Positions 47,590 to 58,400 of a stretch of 64,000 nt of DNA are shown here, piece by piece. The stretch's first letter is position 1. Each line of letters opens with the position of its first letter. The notes below the pieces were generated by a model, which was not told the origin of the DNA, searched no databases, and saw nothing but the letters and a program-made list of their open reading frames with translations. Both the position numbers and the translations under genes were made by a program. Source of the DNA: Acanthochlamys bracteata (taxonomy: Eukaryota; Streptophyta; Magnoliopsida; Pandanales; Velloziaceae); NCBI GenBank assembly GCA_019914995.1, contig CM034126.1, positions 13,335,001 through 13,399,000 on the forward strand, in the 5' to 3' direction.

Positions 47590-49038
47590 TCACTGAATGG
47601 TTCTAGTGAGCTTGCACTTGGAGATGAAGAGTGTAGCCGTATAATTCAAGCTGCAGAGCTTAAGAAGCTCGACAGCCTTTTGCTTTACTGCAGGGGAGCA
47701 TCCACTCTGAATAACAAGCAACAGCTTTGCAGCCAATCCAGCCTCAACTGCAATGGAAGCACACTCATCCGGCGCAATCTTACAAACAGTCCACAAAACA
47801 GACAACGCCCGCTGTGTGCAAACTTCTGAAACCCTCATCAACAATCTCACCATGTTCGGTATTGTCTGTGGGCATTCCCTTAGTGCTGCCCTGCCTTCCG
47901 GCAAACCCGATAAATCATCCAAAACATGTAATGCAGACTCGATACATTCCGGTGCGGAAACAGAATGCACCAGCTCAACAATCTGCGGCACTGCACCAAC
48001 ACTTATAGCAACAGGTCTTACCTGCTCATATACGCATAGTTTCCGGAGCAAGTCAAGCCCTGCGGCAGCTCCATGGGTTAAATACTTCTTATCCTTAGCT
48101 AGTCTGAGCAATGCAGCAAAGAGGCTTAGGCTAGAGAAGGATTCTGGCCTGAAATTAGTATCCCCCGCGGTGGCAGATATCATCGATTCAATCAATTGCA
48201 CACAACAGAGTTTGGTCTCTATACTTCCATCATTCAACAAATCGACCAACAACGATACCCTTGCCGGTTCCATCAAGCACCGTATTGATTCCGAATCCAG
48301 AGGACAGACGGCTGCAAGAACTGCGGCGGCTTCCGATCCAAGAGCGTGAGAAGTAAACGGTCCAAGAAGTGAAACCAAAAACTTTCCGGCGCCAGCGCCT
48401 GCAAGGGGTTTGGAGATCGAAGGTTGGGAAGAGAGAAGCCGCCGGAGTTCGCGAAGCGTAGAAAGACGAGATTGTCCTTTAGAACACTTGAGAGAAGAAA
48501 GCAACGACTGAGCACGGCCATGAACATCAACAGAACGTTTCCGAAGAGCGGAGAATCGGCGAGAGAACCAAGCAGAAATCAAATGCTGCAACGTGGCGTT
48601 AGGAGTAAGCGTTGGATCCCATAACTCCTGCATTGTTGTCGGACAAGTTGAACGGCCGAGACTTAACCATTTCAGAATATTCCGGCGATCATAGGTCTGT
48701 CCAGTGCAAAGTGTTACCGGATCGATCATCGGCTCGAGAGATATCGGGCAGATGAAGACCCCAGGCACTTCTTCGCCTGCTGATTCAACTTCTTCGATCA
48801 TTTTTCGAAGATCAAAAACAACAACAGGTTGGAAATTATCTCCTTCGTCGTTGTTGTTCTTGAAACTTTCTTCAGAATTTTGTAGTCGGAAATTTAGATC
48901 AACGTGGTTGATATTGTTGTACCCGCCGCCGGTGGAGAGAATGCCGTCTTTGACGGCAGTCTCTACATCGAGAACCTGAGCGCCGCCGGGTTGGTGATCG
49001 AACTGCGGCGGCATTGGAAATCGTCGCCGTTGTATCAC
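47590..49038 (-). CDS. U-box E3 ubiquitin ligase (PUB30/PUB31-like)
   Basis: Intronless 482-residue protein. The U-box (about 91-165) reads [20 protein letters not shown], then [16 protein letters not shown] and [16 protein letters not shown], which fold without zinc and bind the ubiquitin-conjugating enzyme. The remainder (about 180-470) is helical and Leu/Ala-rich, with armadillo-type repeats such as [19 protein letters not shown] and [20 protein letters not shown], used for substrate binding. The sequence TTMQELWD after the U-box points to the PUB30/31 subgroup, known for roles in salt stress and signalling. The first ATG (49038) is used; a Met at residue 9 is an alternative start. The leader has a GA repeat at about 49348-49370. 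The C-terminus ends in a basic tail, KCKLTRTIQ. Confidence 0.92.
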   Translation of the reverse strand: MIQRRRFPMPPQFDHQPGGAQVLDVETAVKDGILSTGGGYNNINHVDLNFRLQNSEESFKNNNDEGDNFQPVVVFDLRKMIEEVESAGEEVPGVFICPISLEPMIDPVTLCTGQTYDRRNILKWLSLGRSTCPTTMQELWDPTLTPNATLQHLISAWFSRRFSALRKRSVDVHGRAQSLLSSLKCSKGQSRLSTLRELRRLLSSQPSISKPLAGAGAGKFLVSLLGPFTSHALGSEAAAVLAAVCPLDSESIRCLMEPARVSLLVDLLNDGSIETKLCCVQLIESMISATAGDTNFRPESFSSLSLFAALLRLAKDKKYLTHGAAAGLDLLRKLCVYEQVRPVAISVGAVPQIVELVHSVSAPECIESALHVLDDLSGLPEGRAALRECPQTIPNMVRLLMRVSEVCTQRALSVLWTVCKIAPDECASIAVEAGLAAKLLLVIQSGCSPAVKQKAVELLKLCSLNYTATLFISKCKLTRTIQ

Positions 49039-49346
49039 AAATCGAAATAATTGTTAATTAAAAAGGAAAATAATAGAAATTAAGTGCTTTGGATTTGGAT
49101 TGGATTCAACTGAGACTGAGTAGACAGTCAGAGAGACGAATGGATTGGTCTTATCACCATGTTGAAAATGATAATAATAATAATAATTTGTGTTCAAATT
49201 CAATCATAGAAAACAAAAGAAAAAGAGAACAATTTGGAAACCCCACAAGCAACAAGTGATAGAAACAGAGCCCACCACCACGAAAGAAGAAAGCATTGGA
49301 ATGAAAGAACAGATAGAAAAAAATCAATGGTGAGTGAGATCTAGAA

Positions 49347-49370
49347 AGCGAGAGAGAGAGAGAGAGAAGA
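49347..49370. repeat. GA repeat in the PUB 5' region
   Basis: GA/CT-rich run about 310 bases upstream of the PUB start on the minus strand, inside probable leader or promoter DNA. It is comparable to the GA runs before 22701 and 55431. Confidence 0.55.
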
Positions 49371-52300
49371 GAGCTCAGTGAAGGAGGAGATGAATATAAA
49401 AAGAGAAAGAGTAGAGACAATGGTTTTGGTTTAAGTTTTTTTTAGAGATTAACTGGATGAATTTATTAGAGTTGGGAGGAAAGAATGAGTTGTGTAGTTG
49501 TAGACTGTGCTTTGAGCAGGGGACCGTTTTTTCTTCTATCTTCCCCTCTTAATTCATTAATAATTAACTAATTATATTTATGAAAGTTTAATTGTTGTCA
49601 GACTTTACGTTTGTCTTTATCTTAATTGCAAAAAAATTACAAACTTAGCAAATTTTCTTTTCAGTTATTATAGTCACCAGTTTTATCACTTAATTAATCA
49701 GTTAAGCAAGAATACCAATTAATAATTATGTTTATTTCGTTGGGAGTTTGGGTTAAAAGTAAGCAGTGAGCGGTAGTGACGAAGGTAGTGTACGTGCGGT
49801 CATGTCAGTCAAGGTCAGAGAACCTGAGAACGGGTGCCGTAGCACGCCCTGGTTTGTGTTGAGGTCAGCACCAACATGTTCGCGTTGGCTTTTGGAGTCG
49901 AATCGAATCGTAATCGAATCGACGCAAAATGCAAACGCAATGGCGTGAGCTTCAACTTTTTTTACCCTCTTATTTCTTTCCACCCTCTCACACTTGACCC
50001 GACCTGACCCGCTCAATTCGAGCAAATGTTCATTTTAACCCTGCTTTATTTTTCTTTGGCATATCCTTTTAAATGCTTTCCTTACGATCAAATCAATATA
50101 GCACAAAATCCTGGCTGTGTTCAAGAATAATTTAGAGAGCTACTATAGCTCCTATTATTAAGGATGAAGTCCGTAATATTCGAAAATTATTTGAATAAAA
50201 AGTTTTAATTTAGATTATAACATAATTAGGTAATAGTTCGATAGACTACTTAATAAAAGTTGTTCGTCTGCAGATATCCATCTACCTGTTCTTGGCATCG
50301 GGCGGAAATTCGTCCGTTTGAAATTATTTATAAAATAAAATTTTTTAAAATATAAAATATTTTTTTAAAAAATAAGTTTTATTTTTTTATTTTTAAAAAT
50401 AATAAAAATATATAATAAAAAATTTTATTATATTATTTAAATTTTTAAATTTTTATAAAATATATATTGAAAAATATATAATTAAAAAATTATTTTTGTC
50501 ATGCACTAACAAACGCTTGCTCACTTTCATGTAATGCTTATGAAGTAACAAAAGCAAAAATAAAAATGAAGTACGTGTGTGATGCAGCATTGTGTTATCA
50601 CAAATCGCTTTCAAAATGGACTCATCGTAGGAATTTAAAAAGAATGAGAGACAGTTGTTCAAACTGACACTATCTTGATATTGATATTTAGAAATATTTA
50701 TTTAAAACAAAGGCTTTATAAATAAAACTATTTTAAAATTTTTTTAAAATAATTTTTCAAAAATATTATTTAAAACATTTAAATAATAAAATAACTAATA
50801 GTATTTTTTTATAATATAAAATATCTTTAAAATTTTATTAAAAAATAAAATTAAATATTAATAAGCACTTTTAAATAGGCACTAGATATTATTGTAAATA
50901 CAAACCCATAATAATAGTAGTACTACGAAATATGTGTTTCAGTGAGATGATATTATTGTTTCTTCTAGCTAGGTTTAACTATATACATAAACACTTCTCA
51001 TAAGCTGTAAGCACTTGGTTCTTAAGGGCCTGTGCCTATGAACACCAAAAACCAAACCAGTTTTTGAGAATAATATATTTTAATGTTTAAAATTTATTTA
51101 TTTTGCTCAAAATTAAAATTAGAAGTTTTTATTAATATGTAATTTATTTTGAAAGCAACAAACTCATATTAGAAACTTCTTATAGAAAAAAATACGCTCC
51201 AAATATTTTTATTATTATAATGAATGAATGAGTTCTTAAGGACTAGTCTCGTTCATAATGCGAGTGGATGTGTACACACATTACTCGACTCTTTCATCTT
51301 TTGACTTGAAAAATTGGGTATTAATGGCTTTTAATTTCTGAAAATTAAATAAAACAACAAGGGCATTAATGCCTTCTCATAGAAGTACAGAATTGGGTAT
51401 AAAAAAAACTGTTAATTTAACACTTTACTCTAACACGCACGGTGTACGAGATAAAAAAAAAAGCTCACATCTTTAAAAAAATTAAAAATATTACATAAAA
51501 ACCAATAAGATAAAACCATTTGCTTAGTTAATTAACTAATTTAATTAAGTGATTTTATAATTAAGTCTGGTGGGACCTAGAGACAGCGTCACAGTTCTCT
51601 AAATAGTTACAGCACGGCTTTTGACTAAACTCGTTTGACTGGTCTGGGTTCTCGTTATTCAGAGTTAACTGGAAGTCAGTTTTTTATTTTAAGCCGCTCA
51701 AAAAAAAAAAACTGGCGCTGTGGGTCTCACGAAGGAGTGCCACCGATCTGCGCAAATCATAGCTCGAAACGTAGATGATTCTTTCTATTTTGTTTTTTCC
51801 TTTTTTGGATGAACAGGTTCTTGATTATCCGTTATTATTTTGTTCTGATAATGTACGTAAATGTCATTTTTTCTTAGATTTTCAATTTAAGTTTTTCCTC
51901 AAAAATTTACATAATTCAGTTTTTGCATCAAAATTTTAATTTAACAATCATATATTAAAACTATTTATTTCTAAACTTTAAAAAACAAAATACACAATTA
52001 ATTTTTTTATAAATTCATTTTTTAGAATTTATTTAAAGTAAATAAATACTTCAGAATATTGGTCGCTATATAGTAGGAAGCATTTTTTTTTTTTTTTCTT
52101 ATAGCCAAAAAATTGTGAGTCTAAATTCTCTTTGGAATAGCTGCTGTGCTGATATGTTATGTACGGATAATATCTCAATGAGTCAATAAAAAGTTATTCG
52201 AGTTCAACGCAAAGATTTCTGAGAGAAAAAAATTGTTTATTTATTTTATAATTTATCCAATATATCGCATAAATCGATTCATATTTTAATTACCAAGAAG

Positions 52301-53455
52301 TCTCTATTGGGGCTCTATAAATGCTTCTAAAGGTTGAAGCCTTATCTAAAAAAATATATAAAAAATTTCGTGATATTATCTTCACTGTTCAACCAAACTT
52401 AACAGTGAGCTAGGGTGTTTAAGGTTCCATTGACCAAATGACGTCAAAAAAATACGCTTTTGATTTTTTTTTTTTTTTTCAAAAGTATTCCATGCATGAT
52501 ATGCTATAGTGCATATAAAAACATTTGGTATTATTCTATGATATGTCATGATAGAAAAGCAAAACGAAAAAAAGAAACATTTGAAACAGATCAGATGAGG
52601 AGAAAGAGATTATGAAATTGATCGGAATTTATCTAAAGTTTGATCCGAATTTGAATTTTTTGAATTGATCTTAAATCGGATGTGTGTTTGAGTTCACGAA
52701 TCGGTTCGAAAATTGCTGTCCAAAATAGACTGCATATGAGATCTTCCTGAAATTGGGTTTGCTGTGTAGGTAGGGAACTAGTTGAGTTGCTGGGTTCCCA
52801 CCATAACATCCATGATCTTGCTTTAAATACAAAGAGGTAAAACTTATTATTGTTTATAACAAAACATGAAATCATTCATATCCAATTGTAGTTTTAGAAC
52901 TACGAAGTCAGTTTCGATTTGAACCATTCCCGTCAAAGTATTAGCTCGTAGTCAAATAACAAACTTGTTCCATTGCAATTTAATCAAACCATTTACATAT
53001 GCGCACTGAATTAATCAGACCAAACCCAAAAAGTATTTCTTTAATTTTTCATATCATATTTTTTAATATATTTTTTATAAATATTAAAAGTTTTTATTTA
53101 AAAATATAAAAAATATAAAAAAATTATACGTAATGAAATTTAGATTATATATTTTTTAAATTAAAAAATAAAACTTCATTTATTAAAAAATAAAAATATT
53201 TTCTATTTTATAAAATTTTATTTTAAAAATACTTTGAAATAAGGAGATTATCTTTTTACTTCTCTTATGTTTAAGATAAAGACTGCAATTGGTTTCTCTT
53301 CATTAAATTATGAACCAAAAAAAGTAAACGGAAGATTTCATACTTTGCAATAATCAATCGAAAGATTGTCGCTAAACTAACAGAATCAGTCCACGACGAT
53401 CACCTCTTCGCATTAAAAACCATTCAATCCCTTCTTCCTGATTATTTTTCCAACA
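49371..53455. other. Long AT-rich intergenic region
   Basis: About 4 kb without a supportable gene. A GC-richer patch at about 49750-50010 (with short GAATC iterations near 49898) probably belongs to the PUB promoter. Several AT-rich MITE-like blocks occur (50313-50517, about 50690-50880, about 53050-53240). TTGAC W-box cores are clustered at about 51298, 51620 and 51634. Confidence 0.5.
50313..50517. mobile_element. AT-rich MITE-like element
   Basis: The left end reads GTCCGTTTGAAATTATTTAT. The reverse complement of the right end reads GCGTTTGTTAGTGCATGACA. The core contains AAATAAGTTTTATTTTTTTA and TATATTGAAAAATATATAAT, close to the core of the ACR-intron element at 36901-37157. The inverted termini are weak, so boundaries are approximate. 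Confidence 0.5.
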
Positions 53456-53464
53456 TATAAAATA
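53456..53464 (+). promoter_or_regulatory. Putative TATA box for the gene at 53556
   Basis: TATAAAATA lies 100 bases before the ATG at 53556, followed by a leader with CATCTTC and AGAAAGAAAGA stretches. Sequence and spacing are the only evidence. Confidence 0.5.
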
Positions 53465-53555
53465 CTATACAACAACCACCATCTTCGTCATGAGCCCCAT
53501 TCATTTCAATCTTCTTCAGAGAAAGAAAGAAAGACTAGAGAGATTGAATTGAACC

Positions 53556-54056
53556 ATGAACAATCCCACAGGCATGATCAGCAAGTCTTCAAGCAGCAGT
53601 AGCAGCAACAACAACAGCAGCACAAAATCATCATCATCGTCAAAACTCCGGTACTACATCCGTGCACCGATACGAGCACTAGCAAAAGCAAGAGATCTCT
53701 ATGTCAGTGGGTTAACAAGTTGCGCGCGCAGAGGGCAAGTAGGCCAACTAATGGCCTACTCAGCTTATGCGGCACCGAGAAATAACAGATTTCACTTTCG
53801 TACAAACAGCAGCAGCAGCGGCAGCAGCGAAGATGATATAAGTGAACTTATAAGAATAGCTTCCGTTTCTCGCATGAGTAGTACTACTGCTATGGGTACA
53901 TCTTCTGCGGTTCCGAGGAGTCACAGTGTTGCTGTAGGAAGGATAGATGAAGATAAGGCGTACGATGATTTTGCCGATGATATTGGGCTGAAATTTGTCC
54001 CAAAGGTTTATTCTAGGAGCAGGAGTACTGCCTATGCAATGAAGTTTGCTAAATGA
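53556..54056 (+). CDS. Small Ser-rich plant protein, Avr9/Cf-9 rapidly-elicited-like
   Basis: Intronless frame of 166 residues. The N-terminus (about 1-30) is nearly all Ser, Asn and Lys from AGC/TCA/AAC repeats. A conserved-looking block follows: KLRYYIRAPIRALAKARDLY (about 30-49) then VSGLTSCARRGQ. A second low-complexity Ser segment (about 84-92) precedes DDISELIRIASVSR and a C-terminal part ending SRSTAYAMKFAK. The IRAPIRALAKARDLYVSGLT block resembles a small plant family annotated as Avr9/Cf-9 rapidly elicited proteins; I recall that similarity and could not test it. No membrane segment or enzyme motif is present. The function is unknown, perhaps stress-induced. A TATA box and W-box cores lie upstream. 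Confidence 0.75.
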   Translation: MNNPTGMISKSSSSSSSNNNSSTKSSSSSKLRYYIRAPIRALAKARDLYVSGLTSCARRGQVGQLMAYSAYAAPRNNRFHFRTNSSSSGSSEDDISELIRIASVSRMSSTTAMGTSSAVPRSHSVAVGRIDEDKAYDDFADDIGLKFVPKVYSRSRSTAYAMKFAK

Positions 54057-55412
54057 AATACGGGGTCGTTTGGGAATGATTATAATAGACAGGTTTTTTA
54101 GAAAAAAATTTATTTTGAATTTTTATTTTTATAAAATTAGTTTAGTAAAATAAATTAATATTTTAGGATACTGTTAAAAGTTATTAGAAAAAAAAAAATT
54201 AAAATAAAATAATGAAATATAAAAAAAGCAGTGATGCCATGAAAACGTTTCGAAGTTCATCTTGATTAAAATTTCATGCACTTGGAAAAAAACACTGCAT
54301 CTTTAGTTTGTTCTCGTTGATTTTATCATATGTTGTTAACTATGACAAGTTATATGTACACATTTTATTTTATTTATGTTTTTTTGTAACTTGTAGATTT
54401 GCTGAATTGTTTAAGTGTTCAATGTTTCTTTCGTGATGAGCAAGTGAAGATTATATTTTCTGTATGATTGTATTGAAAACGCTGAGAATTTTTTCCCCCA
54501 ACATATTGGAAGAAAAAATCAAGAGAGGAAAAAGATAGTTGATTGTAATATTGGGAAACTATAAGGAACTAAAAGTAAGGACGTGTTTTAGTTGCTAAAA
54601 AATAAGTTTTGAAAAAAACGTAGTTATAAAAAATAAAGTTAAAAAAAATAAATTAGAAATAAGTTTTTATTTTATATTTATTTGTATTTAAAAGTAAATG
54701 TTTGAATAAAGTTTTGAATTGTATTAAGTAAAAGTCAAATTTAAGAGTAGAGCATAGAATAATAAATGAGATGAATGATGCACTCCAAATTTGAAATTTG
54801 GCGGAGAAAAATAAGTTGGGTGACATTTAGCCCGTTTAACATTATTTATTAGAAAAATAGTTTTAAATTTTAAAATTTTAAATTTTAAAAATATTATAAA
54901 TATAAAAAAAATTTATTTAAAAAATGTAAAAAATTTTATAATATAAAATTATTTTATTATATATTTTTATTATTTTATATAGAGTTTATTTTTTAAACAA
55001 GACAAAAATATATTTTATTTTAAAAATTCTATTTTATAAACATTTTAAATATTCTCTAAAAACGTGTTTACTAATTTTTTAAAACTTATTGTTTTAAAAT
55101 TTATTTTTAATATAAATAAAAATTTCAAAATAATTTTTTAATTTTTCAAAATTTACTGTTAATATAAAATTTATATAAAATATTATTTTTTATAAATAAT
55201 ATTTTTATTTAATTTTTAAATTCGATTTAAAAAAAGTTTTATTTCAAGATAACACAACTAAAACAACGTCCTAAGTAAACTCGGTTAATAAAAAACTGAA
55301 TTTAGAAATTTTATAATGACGAAATGACTAAATTGCATAAACACTATATTCTTAGCACGTAAGTAGAAGAATTAAAAGATTTTCACAGTGAAGATTGAAG
55401 AAGCAGTGAGCT
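54057..55412. other. AT-rich intergenic region with MITE-like blocks
   Basis: No coding exon. The stretch just after the stop (about 54062-54230) and a longer one (about 54830-55085) share the CGTTTGG/CCCGTTTAA-type left ends and AT cores of the dispersed MITE family, but inverted right ends are not clear. Confidence 0.4.
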
Positions 55413-55430
55413 GTAGAGAGAGAGAGAGAG
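55413..55430. repeat. GA repeat directly before the FKBP start codon
   Basis: GAGAGAGAGAGAGAGAG-type run ending at the base before ATG 55431, hence within the 5' leader. It is the closest of three GA repeats that precede start codons in this window. Confidence 0.7.
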
Positions 55431-58400
55431 ATGCCGAGGTCTCGCCTCACGTTCACATCGGCGGCGGAAGCAAGGGCGGCGGTGGCGGGGACGGACGCCG
55501 GCGAGATCAACGACTCTTCATCATCATCTGATGAGGAACCGGGAGAGGTGATCGAATCTGCGCCGCCGATGCGAGTCGGAGAAGAGCGTGAAATTGCCGC
55601 CGGTGGACTCCGTAAGAAACTTCTGCGATCCGGCAGTGGATGGCAAACTCCAGCCTTTGGCGATGAGGTTACAGGTTAGTCAATTCTTGATTAGTTTGAT
55701 TGATTCCGGAATCTAGTAGTTAATCTTCGGTAAAATTTAATTCTTTTCAGTTGGTTTGTAATGTAGCGCCATTGCAAGTGTAGAGAATATTGGATTGCTA
55801 CCTAAAGTCTGGTTTGTTTGATCACTTAGAAGAGTTTCAAGGTGCATTGTCTCTGAATATATTTGAACCCCTTTCCGTCTTAGAATCTGCAAAATTAAAT
55901 CTTTACGTTCTAAACATATTCTGTCGTGCTTTTTGTCCACTTTCATCTGTGCAACTAGTCTGTATTCATAAATTCGTAGTTAATTGTGTGGAGGAACTCT
56001 ATTGTGTTACTTCTCAGTTGGTTTATTATCCTTAGGTAAAGTCTTCATTTTTCAGCTTTCAACCAATTAGCATGTTTTGATTATGTTTAAGTACTTATCC
56101 CTCTTGTAAAGGACGTTTGTAATTAGGTCTACTTTGTGTTCTTTAGTGCATTATGTGGGCGTGCTTATGGATGGAAGCAAATTTGATTCAACCAGGGATA
56201 AAGGCAGGCCGCTTACCTTCAAACTTGGACATGGTGAGTTTGTCTTCTCTCTTTCCTCTTGACTTTAATTTATTATTATAGTTGGAAAAAACACCCACCC
56301 CTCCCATTAATTCTGATGTAACATGGGCCTAATTCAATTAGAATTGCTATTATTATTTACTAAATGTTTTTATTTGTTAGAGATAATCTGGAATGCCTTG
56401 GTTTTGGGTCCATGTAGTTCTCATGCACTCAACATGTGTCTTACATTCTCGATGGAGCCTTTGCCTATCTCTTGTAACCATTTGTCAAGAACTCGTGACT
56501 CATTGAAAAACCTTCTTTTTTTGCTGAATCTGTTAATTTGACTAGGAGAGGTGGCATATGGTTTGAGTCATGGGTTGCTCACTATGACAAAGGGAGAGCT
56601 GTCATTGTTTACGATACCTGCGTCTGTGGGCCCTGGAGGCTCTGGTGCTCATGCTGTCCCACCTGGTGCTGATATTCAGTTTGAGGTGGAGCTCATATCA
56701 TGGCTGACTGTCGTTGACATCTGCAAGGATGGTGGAATAGTTAAGAAAATTCTCAAGGGTGGTGATGATATACAGACAGGCGATTTGGATGAAGTCACCG
56801 GTACCTTCTATCTTTATTGCAATAAAATTGCAGTGCTATGAATAGTTCACGACCTTGTTTTGGCTTATATAGTTTTATTGGTATTCTCCTTCTTTATACC
56901 AGTGAAGTACCAAATCAGACTAATTGATGGATCCATAGTTGGCGAAAGCTCTGATGGAGGGGTTGAATTTTGTATAAGCATTGGTAGTGTGCACTAACTT
57001 CTCTGTATCTTTGGGTCATGTCTTGTTGTTGCTGTTGTCAATATTATTAGGCCTATTACCATTTTTTCTTGTATCATGATTATCAATAATTGTTAGGTCC
57101 TTCCAACTAATCTTCTATTATGGACAATTGATCCAAAACATCTACTGACTGATGTACCTCGTATAAGATAAATATGTAAATACAATTTTTAGGAGATTAG
57201 ACAAGGGCAACAATTTGATTTGTGGCTTATTGCAAGGGAATTCTTAGTGATCTGTATGTTGCAGGCTACCTATGCCCAGCATTTTCGAAGATTGTGAAAA
57301 CGATGAGAAGAGGAGAGAAGGCTGTTGTGACTGTCCAACCTCAATGTATGCATTTTACTCATATATCAATTTAATGGCTTAAGATTACACACCCCCTTAT
57401 GCGTCAATAGTATTAGTTTCTGCGATGAACTCTTTTGATGTTGTACACGCCAATTAGTTTTATGTTCAGGAAGTATTCATTCAACTTGTTTTGTTCAGTG
57501 AAAATCTTGGCTTTTTTTTTCATGCTTTTGTAAAATATCAATTTAGTATATGCATCTATATATTTTTTTCAACATCTCAAGATCCACGTAACTTCTCGGC
57601 TTCTCCTATTACTTTTGCGTCCATTTTGATAAAATTATGACGTCGGAGATTTAGGATTTTTTTGGCTGTATTTACACCCTGGAGGAAACTGTAGGCTGCA
57701 GCAGAAAGTACTTGTTGGTTGGACAGGATTGATCATTCATTATGTAGTGGATTCTTAGCACGGAAACTTACTGGATTGTTTAGCTGACTAATAAAATTGG
57801 CCACTGTCAAACATGCTTTTCTAATTGGTCTACTCGGTGGTTGTTCGGTGATGTTTCAACATGCAGTCTTACATGTTGAAACATTTGACTCTCTTTATAC
57901 ACCTTTCATCTTGGAATTTACGTGAGGTCCTTTTGGGTTTTGAGTAGTGATTTACGTGTCAAGAAAGTTTTGAGGTCCTTCTAGGTTTTGTGTTGTTTCT
58001 CATCAAGAGTTGGTATATGGGAGGTTTTGATAGGTTGATTGATAACATATGATTAGCATCAACCATCTTTTGAATTTTTCAACCAATGGGTAACCATGAT
58101 GTTTTTGTCAAGTAGGTGATAAGCTATGTAGTTTTCACTGATTTCATTCTTGTTTTTGCCTGTTTTATTTTCTTAACTGTGTCTTTGTTCATCGTTGCTT
58201 TCTGATTTAGAATTTGGAGTTCCAAATAATTGGTAAATTGCTTTGTCCTCTCAGGAGCTTCTGATTAGTTCCGTAACTTACCTGCTTATATTCTTGGATA
58301 ATTTCCTTACCTACTTATTGGTAAAAGAACTACGTTATCTATAGATGCCTTTCGTGAAGAGGGAAGGGGTGCTAATGATAGTTATCCTGCTATTCCACCA

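Noticed and set aside
47753-48349. 198-codon plus-strand frame
   Set aside because: Complementary to the PUB coding sequence; the minus-strand U-box protein explains it.
52633-52875. 80-codon minus-strand frame
   Set aside because: No recognisable domain and no promoter or splice support in an AT-rich spacer.
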